From Stichopus chloronotus (taxonomy: Eukaryota; Echinodermata; Holothuroidea; Aspidochirotida; Stichopodidae): a stretch of DNA of 64,000 bases. The stretch covers positions 31,710,769-31,774,768 of the forward strand of contig CM037836.1 in the NCBI GenBank assembly GCA_021234535.1. Direction: 5' to 3'. A program made the position numbers and the translations under genes. The notes under the pieces were generated by a model, which ran no database searches, was not told the origin of the DNA, and was given only the letters and a program-made list of their open reading frames with translations. Below, in pieces: positions 55,701-64,000 of the stretch. Within the stretch, counting starts at the first letter, position 1, and the number at the start of each line of letters is the position of its first letter.

Positions 55701-58700
55701 CGATTTGGTTTGTTTACATATCTAACGGTACCCTTTGATCTGATATATCTGTCATTGTGTTACCTCCACAATCATGTTACGTCATTCATATAATGTCAGT
55801 AAGGAGGACTAATCTGTCAGATGATAGCATCTACTTTGGAAATATTACGCAGGACGTTCTATAGTGATGGGAGTTTGAAATTTACATTTCTCTCTACCGA
55901 CAAGCCATGGTATTAGAATAGCTTCAATAACTTGAAGAGCTTTAAATCAATTTATCACATCGCACAAATTTCATGCCAAGCTTCTAGAGATTTTATTTTC
56001 TAATATCTATAGTTATGAGATATCAAAGGGAAACCCTTCATGATAAAACACTGCATTAATTATTGGAGTCTTTGAAGATCCTTTTTCCACGTGTTACCGT
56101 CATCGTCCGTTTAACCTCAAGACCATGGTTGTAGCTGCAATGGATGGCGACACGGGGCGAACCTGGCCAGGAGTAGAGATCTCCGCCGGGCATTTCGAAC
56201 TCCTTATCGCCTGACACTAACATGACAAATTTGTCTAGCTACAATACTGCTCAAGACCTTTACTTTCAGGTGTTTGTACGGTTTCTGACTTCTCGTGGTC
56301 ATAGGTTTACCATGAAAAACAGTGAAACAACAAAGTGAAGCTGGTACAGCAGTTTACTTCAATATGTCAACATCTCTGCAGCTGATTTGTACATCACATG
56401 AGTAAAAATATTGCCAAATCTTTTTTCATTGGTTCAGTGAAAATGTGTCCTTAGTATACTCCAACATGTACAGTAAGCCTTCTTTAGTTGATAAATGGTT
56501 GCACAAAAATTTCATTACGTTCTTGATCTTATGCTGTTTCTCAATGTGAATGAATATTCAGATACAAATAGTGGCAGTGGTCAATGATGATCTTTGTACA
56601 AGTTCCTTATAGACTCAAGAAAATCGCGAAACCGAGCGCGCCCACTTTATCATTTCAACCCGCCCAAATTCTGTGTGAAAAAGCTTTCGTTAGTTCAGGT
56701 GTCTTTGCTGATATGGTTGTTGCTATGCGTTTTTCAACCTTCAACGACTCTCAAGTTACATCTATATTATCAACTAGCAATAAGCTCGTCTCTCCAGATA
56801 ATATTTTTGAATACTTCGCAAGGAAACAGTACATTCACATTTACGCTGTCGATTAACCAAGTAGGGATGGCTGTACATTGATAGCATGATTTCCACGTGA
56901 TGATAGACGCCAAGTTGGAACAAAAAATAACTATCGAAAGATCAGCGCTTGGACCTCAAAATATACCTAAATGATACCTCTCATTGCTGCAGTAAATGTG
57001 GAAAACGCCCCGCAAAATGAACGGTAGCAACTAGAACCTAGGAAGCTGAACATATGCTACCCTGTCGATGTGGAAACTTGACAGCTGTTAATTAATTTCA
57101 TTGGAATTTTGAATGATATGATTTGAATGATAATGTTCCAGAGATAATTTAAAGGAAACCAACTTTCCGATTCTGACATGAGTATAGCATCACTTTCCCT
57201 TGAAAACACTTGCACGTGGAAAGATGGTTCATCTTTTTCTTCGGTGGTTATTCTCAAAAATAGAATACCTGTGCAACATAGATTTATTTGTATTATCCAG
57301 AATACATTCCGCGGATCGTAACGAACGAGGAATATTAAGTAAGTTCAAATTTAATACGAACATAAATTGATTCTACGTTAAGTTGATCATATCTGGAGCT
57401 GGACTAAGTTGAGAAGTAACAAAAGATCACATTGTGACAGACTTGGGCCAGCTTAAGTAGGAGGCTATCAAGTTGAGTTTCTTTTCTTCTGATGGGTTGT
57501 TTAAAACATTTTAATTCGCAGAGCATTGTCTGAAGACAAGCTTCATTTCTCATTCTATCATTCATGTTATTAACCCGTATATATAAATATAGCAGCTGCC
57601 ACAGGATTATTCCATTATATGTAACACGCATGATTTGACTTTCTGCTACTGTCCACATTTATTCACACCGTAATGTGACTTTTTAAAGTAGTTTTTGTAC
57701 GTTAAACTTGTATGACAAGTAGAGAGAGAGTACAGTGTGTACCTTAACTCATTTGTACTTTGAAAAAAAAAAAATTGATCTGTACTCGTGCGTCGCATTC
57801 GATTCGTGCGATGTTTGTAAAGTGTCCTAGACACAGAAACGTCAAGACTCTTAATGAATAAAGAGACATTTTTATGTCAACTAAATTGCAAGGTGTTTGC
57901 GCCCTTATTTTTTGTTCTTTGTGACAGTGACAGTGACAGCAAAAGGAATAATGGGTTAACTCCGTCTTGTGTCGTGCAAAGGAAAATGTGTCAAAGGTTA
58001 TGTTTACGAGTCTCTAGTGAATTTTCCACGAAGATACACATTCTCCTCAGTAAGGTCTGATATTGTCAGCCAGCCAACATTTATCAGCTGGCACCGGACA
58101 GACTATCAGGATTCGTTTGGTGTGTACAAAGTTGTAAAAAGCATTTTGCATTTTTTTTTAGGTCGTTCCAAACTATAGATTTGATAATCTACGGTAGAGA
58201 AGATAGCCATAGCCATGAAATGTTCAATTAAGATGGGTCCCACACGCTAGGACGGTCACACAAATACGTCACCTGTAATACATTATACCTTGTCATCATT
58301 CTAAAGGAACGGCCAGAGAGACGCATTCCAGTGGTGATGAAGAGAAAAAGAATCTACGACATTGTGAGTGAATTGCAATATCCTATAATGATCTGCTTTA
58401 CTCAAAGCATATAGAGAAGGTACATTAGATGTAGGCCTACACCATGATAACAATCTTGGACACTCTTAGGCCGTTGCTGATGACGTAAAAGCATTATCGC
58501 TAACAGAGGCCCCTCCGTATTACAGCCGTACGATTATGATGCCATCAACATCAGAGGTTATCACTCTAGGAGTTTTCCAGGATCATTGATTATATTTATT
58601 TATGTTGTCCAGCTGTTCGCGACAATTACACTTACCATGAAATTAGAGAAAATATATCATAAGTTGGAATAAAGTTGATCATGATTTATGGTTACCATGG

Positions 58701-59280
58701 TGACATGCCGACATGCGAACTCGTTTCACTTGATTTTAGATGCAGCAGGCCAAAGGATTTGGTGCAAGTGTCAACACCTTAACACCTTAAGTCATGATTT
58801 CTCATCAGAAGTTAATCTGTCACTGATCGCACATTTGGTATGTAATCACACAACGATGGACACGGCTGAAAAATCTACATCTCATTTGAGGTTTATCGGA
58901 TTTTTAAGCAACACAATCATGTATGTACACCTGACAACTTTCGTTTCCTCTATTTCGTTGAATACGAACAGCCTATTGGTTAATATCAGATTTAATTCTA
59001 GTTAATCCGGTATCATTCTCCGTCAATTGCCAGACATCTTAAACCGAGAAACGTGCTTATACGGTATTTGAAAGTCATATTGCACACTCTCACTCATAGT
59101 CACCAACATCCACTAAATTTGTACCATCGAAACCACAAAAAGTTAGCCTTTGGTTTCTTGCTTTGTCAAAGAAACCTAAGTAGTCAGGCTATGTGTGTCT
59201 GTGACGCTCGCTTGGGTTCACTGTAATTCAACAGGAAAAAGTTAAAACTTAAACGTAATAAAATCTGCCATACTGAAAAG
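52789..59280. other. 3' flank, no gene recognised
   Basis: AT-rich, with (TA)n at about 53308-53330 and two TGACGTCA palindromes (53154-53161, 54480-54487). A GC-richer patch at about 56140-56215 is non-coding as far as I can see. Frames of 90-123 codons show no known domain. The island at 58440-58640 is listed separately. Confidence 0.5.
58440..58640. promoter_or_regulatory. Candidate regulatory island in the 3' flank
   Basis: A short complex stretch with TGATGACGTAA (bZIP-like, about 58479-58489), TCATTGATTATATTTATTTATG (homeodomain and forkhead-like, about 58583-58604) and CAGCTG (58610-58615). No coding frame is recognised. Weak, motif-based. Confidence 0.15.
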
Positions 59281-59810
59281 CAGTCCCTGCATGTCGTTTT
59301 TGGTGGCGGTCAAAGGTCATTTGGTGTTACAGGGATCAAACACTGAACACCTTTACACAAAACTTTAAGGTAGAGAGCTTGGATGAATGCCATCATCATT
59401 ATGTGGGTGTAAGAAAATAATTTCAGTTGTTTTGGTGTTGTTCAAATGTCATTTGGGGTAACAGGTGATTAAACACTGGAAACATTTTTAACAGGATATT
59501 TGAGGTGGGAATCCTGGATAGATTTCATACTTAATTTGTGGGGTGTCATAGGGGAAGATACATCCTACGGAGAGAAGATGGATCCTCTTGTTTTCAGTTT
59601 GGTCAAAGGTCATCTGGGGTCACTGGAGGTCAAGCACAAATGAGTTTTGTGAACAGCAAGGTAGGACACCCGGATAGATGTCAACTGGATCAAACACTGA
59701 AAACCTTGTTAACAGGATATCTCAAGGTTGAAATCTTGAACAGATTTCATACTGAAGTGAATGAATGCGTTATGATACAGAAATAAATCCTTTTGTTTCT
59801 GGTTATCCAT
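59281..59810 (+). repeat. Degenerate ~130-160 bp tandem repeat carrying nuclear-receptor half-sites
   Basis: At least three units, with equivalent positions at 59307, 59439 and 59600. Each carries GGTCA-like half-sites spaced 1, 4 and (clearest in unit 3) 4 bases, followed by ATCAAACACTG, AACAGGATAT and TTTCATACT blocks. Unit 3 is the clearest: TGGTCA-A-AGGTCA (59600-59612), GGGTCA (617-622), AGGTCA (627-632). A further weak unit may continue to about 59930. Confidence 0.65.
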
Positions 59811-61899
59811 GCTGTGTACTCATTTACTGATCATGCAGGTCAGAGTATTGAATCAAGTTTATTGATAGGGACAACCTCATACTCGGTGGAGGTCATTCTG
59901 AGGTTGTCATAGAACATTTGCAGGTCAAGCTATTTCCTTGTAGGAAGCATGGTACACATAGATGTAGTCGGTATTCACTGCCGATAACTTTGAAGGTCAT
60001 GAAGCAGTCATTAACCACAGGCGAAGTTAACGTTAGCTATCATTTTGTTTGTATGTTCATGGCACAGTTTACATTCAGAAAGGAACCATATTACCCACCG
60101 AGCTCATTTTTAAACAGACAAGTAGCATGTAGTGAAGTCGGAGTGCTTGTATAATTCTGTAGGACTTAGTAGATTGTGAACTTGGAATGTGCTGTTTCCT
60201 TAACGTAGTGATTGTCATATGTAACGACGGTATCAACGTCTCGAAGTCATCACATAAATAGTTAACTGGGAAAGGAGGGAGGGGGGGCAACTTTCAGAAG
60301 TTTTCACCGGCGTAAGCAGTGATGAGGGTCAAGGTTAGGGTGAGGGCAAAGGTACTCGTTGCCACCATTGATCCTGATAGTGTGTCTCATATTTTCCCAG
60401 TAATTCCCTGATGGTTATGGTTTATTTTGGAGTTCCCGGCAAGGATTTTGTGCAGATAGCATGAGGGAAAAGACAATTTCAAGACTGTTTAGGTAGACTT
60501 GGTTGTGATGGAATATGTATCCGAAAGCCGTATGTGCCTTAGATTGTAAGCACATTTAAGAAGGGATTTTGGAAAATGTCGTTTCGGTATGACCGTGCTG
60601 TTTCACACGATTTCAAAATTCACTTCACTTTTAGATCAATGTTAATTTTGAGTCGGCAATAGTCGATGAAAAATTACAGACGGTATGTCAGTATGGACAG
60701 TTGGGATGGATTTGACATTCCTGTAAATCACACTAAGTCCAAGATGTATGTTGCTGATGCATGTTCACACCCAGTTGAACAAACGAGGAGTGAAAAAAGA
60801 GTTTTACAAAATGAAGAACAAAAGCGATAATAAAGAAAACAAAACACTTAAAAGGAAAAGACAAAAAAGAGGAAAGAGCTACACAATCAATGACAGTTTG
60901 AAGTGTGGCGTTGTTTGAGATGAGTTTTAAGAGTGGGTAAAGAGTGTTGTTGTCAGGTAAGTGATTCCATAGTTTTACACCAGTGAAAAGAATGCTGAAA
61001 TCCTTACATTGGAAAGATTGTCCTCTCCAAGTTGAACTTAAAATCAACATTTCACTTCACGACACACTTTTCAACTGGATAGAGTGAAACCTTTTAATAC
61101 AGCATCACATGCTCTATATATCTTCCACATGTCAAGAGATAATTGCATGCTAGGTTTGATAAAGTTCAACTATACAGTCACAGAAATCAGAAGACTCCTC
61201 GCTATGAATTTTGGCTGCGAACTTTGATATCATCACTTTGCTATTCAACCATCAGAAACCAATTCAACTCTGAATAAAGCAAAATATTTGGTAGCCTGGA
61301 TTCAGAGATATGTAAAATCGCAATTACCGAGACTTTAATGTCTCCTGTAAAGACTATGCCTGAATTCCCCCTTCACATTTTCAAATCCTAAAGGTAAATT
61401 TCTATTTCCTCTAATGCAAAGTTTACCTTATATTCTCACAAAGCCATCCACAATTACTGACTTCCATGGTAATCTGAAATATTCTCTACTCTAAAGTCAC
61501 GAGAGCTTACTTCTATGTCCTTGGATAAATTGGTACACGTTTTCGTCCTTGTGTTGACTAAAATACCATCAAAACATTACACTTCAATGAAGAAAAAGTT
61601 TCTCGGTGACTTCCGATTAAGAGCAAAGCGAATCCCTTTCATTTGCGCATCCATTAGAATAAAATCTAGGACTCGTGTTGCCGAGGTCGTAGCTTGACTT
61701 GACCCAAGTGTATTCCTCCACCACCCTTCTCTGATTTTATGATGAAATCTATATTCATTCAACGGAATCAACGGACGAATTTCTTGCTCCAGTGGGAAAT
61801 AAATCCGAAGGTTAAAGACTTCTACGTCACATCTTTCCTTCCGTAGATGAAGCTCATGTTTAAAATGCACGAACCCAGATATTGATTATCACTGAGGCG
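59811..61899. other. 3' flank, no gene recognised
   Basis: Perfect donor-like CAGGTAAGT at 60954-60962 without a supporting exon; a G-rich GGAGGGAGGGGGGG at about 60275-60288. Minus-strand frames of 97-105 codons are not recognisable. Confidence 0.45.
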
Positions 61900-62520
61900 T
61901 ACTCAATGTTTATCTCATTTTGAGCGCCAGATTTTTCCTTTCCAATTGATCCCTCGCTCGTAATGTGCCCTGGCAACCTTTTATGCTTGCTTAGGCTTGA
62001 AGCGCGAGCTAAAAGCGAAACGCGAGGCATATTGTATTTTTGGACCTCAGTCAAGGCCACGCAAAATGACCGTCTGTGAACTCATCACAATCAACGGAGA
62101 AAGAAGAGGGGCAATTTAATTGAATGTTGCTTCTTCGGTAAGAGCAGCGAGCAACGCGGCGGGAGTATATAGTGCCGTGTTATTCTTTGTTGAGCTCAAA
62201 TAGATTGTTGCAGTAATCAAGAAGCAATGACTGAATGATCGTTCGCCAAAAAATGAATATGACCGGCAGCATGTTTCTTTAGCTACTTGTCAGTCGGATG
62301 ACAGAGTTGAATGTTGGTAGAATAAATATTATCATTTTACCGTAACATCCCGCCGGCCATCTTGGAGAAGCCGATGACTTGTCATCCAGATAGTAACGGT
62401 TGATGAGGGTGTATTGTCAGGGTCATCAACATTAGATGTCCTCTAATGACTTCAGAATCGTCGTCAACGATAGAAATCAAATTTATTTTCATACAGATAA
62501 GCTCGGCGGAGGAGACTAAT
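61900..62520. promoter_or_regulatory. Candidate promoter/enhancer island in the 3' flank
   Basis: The most GC- and CG-rich stretch of the 3' flank, with GAGCAACGCGGCGGGAGTATATAG containing a TATA-like box at about 62165-62171, a YY1-type GCCATCTTGG (62356-62365) after CCCGCCG, and TAATGAC words. It could be a promoter of a gene outside the window or a distal COUP-TF element. Confidence 0.22.
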
Positions 62521-64000
62521 GCAGTAAGCTTCAATCTTGAAAAGAGACACTAAGTTATTATATGCAAGATTATATTATTCTTGATTATGTCACTAGTTTA
62601 ACATTTTAACGTTGATATAATTAAACTATAGGCAGCCATCTTCGTACATCTGCAGTATATGTGTGGGTTGGTTAGTTTTGAATTATACTACTTAGTTACT
62701 CTTTTGTACCAGCAAGTGTAGTATGTGTGTGTAATGGTGTAGTATGTGCATGTGTGTATCTTCTTGGAAGCACAGAAATCTGAGGGGATGAATTACGTCA
62801 TACAACACACCTTTCCTAAGAAGAGTCTGCGTAGGCCTTTTCTCGTACTGGCTACTAAATTATTATTTAGGAATTGGATTAAGAGGAGCCAAAAGTCACG
62901 ATACTTCACCGGAGAACCATACTTTTAAAATGTTACGTCCAATAATTAAATGAAAATAGAATCATTTCAATATCTCCTTACTTTGTGGTTTCTATTCCTG
63001 ACAATATCATCCAAGAGACATTTACGTATCATCGGATTATACAGAAGGACCATATCAAAGTGAAACTTGAACATTTGAACTTGACTAATATGACTGTGAC
63101 CGATGATGTGCCTCTGCGTTGGTCAGTCGTGAAGTGTAGTCTATCATATAAACTAATTCTAAAATCGGAGAATCAGATGAAGACAAATACAAACAGGAAA
63201 TGGCTTCCTGTACATGTTACAGGGTGTGTAACACATTTAACTCCATCTTGTATCAATCAATTTGTGCATTGTTGATATATTGCTCAGCAGAGTGTTCATG
63301 TGACTTTTGCCTATGTACAACGGAACTGATCTTTTTATCATGGTCAGAGAAAATCTGCTGGAGACGTTGAAATTGAAGGTACAATATCTGAAAAGGGCCT
63401 TTTGATATTATCTTTAGGTTTATCAATGCAGGTGGCTCTTGAAGCGATAATCATAGCTATTTTGGAGTGTTTGTGTTATAGAGGTTGAAGAACTCAGTAA
63501 CGTGTAGTTGAGAGATATGTTGCAACTTTGCGGAGGTGTGTTGTGAATGGTGTAACATCCAACGAAGGAAGTAATTATCGGTAATTCACTGAACGTGGGT
63601 CTTAAACTACCCATATCAAAACAGGTGCAATCATCAATAAATTGCTTGTTGCGCAAGATGTACCCGAGTGGACCAATGCAAATGAAAAATCTTGCCAGAC
63701 GGGAATATATATCGGTACACAAAATTGAAACAACATAGCCGTTAGCAGAGTTAATCAGAAGACTCTACTTGGTTTTACGATAGTTCGAGTCGTACATCTT
63801 TAGGCTGAGGAAAGGAACTTCTCTCTCCGGATCTTTGAACCATGCGAAAGGTTCTCCCGTCGCCCCCCCCCCCCCTTCACTTGATATATGAAAATGATAG
63901 TTCCAGGGTTTAGACTTGTGTACACCTTGCTCCCCAGATGACACTACCATGGTTTATTGAAATAAGTGTTAATGGCGTAACTTTCAAAACTCGTTCATAG
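62521..64000. other. 3' end of window, no gene recognised
   Basis: TG-rich words at about 62715-62757, a poly-C tract at 63863-63875, random frames up to 99 codons. Confidence 0.5.

Noticed and set aside
58310..58370. Short frame ending KRKRIYDIV, reminiscent of the E2F winged-helix motif
   Set aside because: Only about 20 codons, no flanking E2F sequence and no splice sites that make an exon; chance resemblance.
60954..60962. Perfect splice donor CAGGTAAGT
   Set aside because: No open frame or exon-like sequence ends here; it shows that such donors occur by chance in this window.

Overview
The window is nuclear DNA of an animal. The only protein-coding gene I can support is a COUP-TF/NR2F orphan nuclear receptor (vertebrate COUP-TFI/II, Drosophila seven-up) on the + strand. 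It has three coding exons (33535-34195, 47228-47743, 51621-51895) and encodes 483 residues. Both introns are phase 1. One falls just after the DNA-binding domain and the other inside the ligand-binding domain; as I recall, vertebrate NR2F genes are split at the same points. The receptor sequence, the AT-rich non-coding DNA, the many poly-G/poly-C tracts, the repeated TAGGCCTA word and the short TTAA-flanked elements suggest a marine deuterostome. An echinoderm, perhaps a sea cucumber, is my best guess; that is inference, not proof.

Layout. 1-32 kb is the 5' flank: gene-poor and repeat-rich. It holds minisatellites (1.4, 13.0 and 22.2 kb), at least five copies of a ~330-380 bp MITE with TTAA-type ends, two relatives of a second terminal-inverted-repeat element (18.8 and 30.0 kb), a third ~410 bp inverted-repeat element (17.6 kb) and nine long G/C homopolymers. 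Islands of more complex sequence at about 8.3-9.4, 20.3-20.8 and 26.4-27.1 kb look like candidate enhancers, promoters or non-coding exons. 32.46-32.64 kb carries a compact promoter-like motif cluster (two CCAAT boxes, a PBX-type site, a CArG box, a perfect palindromic RFX X-box) about 0.9-1.1 kb before the ATG. 33.5-52.3 kb is the COUP-TF coding region with introns of 13.0 and 3.9 kb and a 3' UTR with candidate polyadenylation signals. 52.8-64 kb is the 3' flank, with a degenerate repeat array at 59.3-59.8 kb and a promoter- or enhancer-like island at 61.9-62.5 kb.

Three observations deserve follow-up. (1) A candidate upstream exon ending at 27059 in a perfect CAG|GTAAGT donor has a short ORF in phase 1, so it could splice in frame to exon 2 and give a receptor without the DNA-binding domain. 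(2) A repeat family on both sides of the gene carries nuclear-receptor half-sites with spacers 1-4-4 (DR1 plus DR4), the kind of site COUP-TF binds. (3) The 35 kb from 28.8 to 63.8 kb, which includes the gene, is almost free of the homopolymers and MITEs that crowd the 5' flank. I found no second gene, no convincing tRNA or rRNA, no CRISPR array and no coding transposon.
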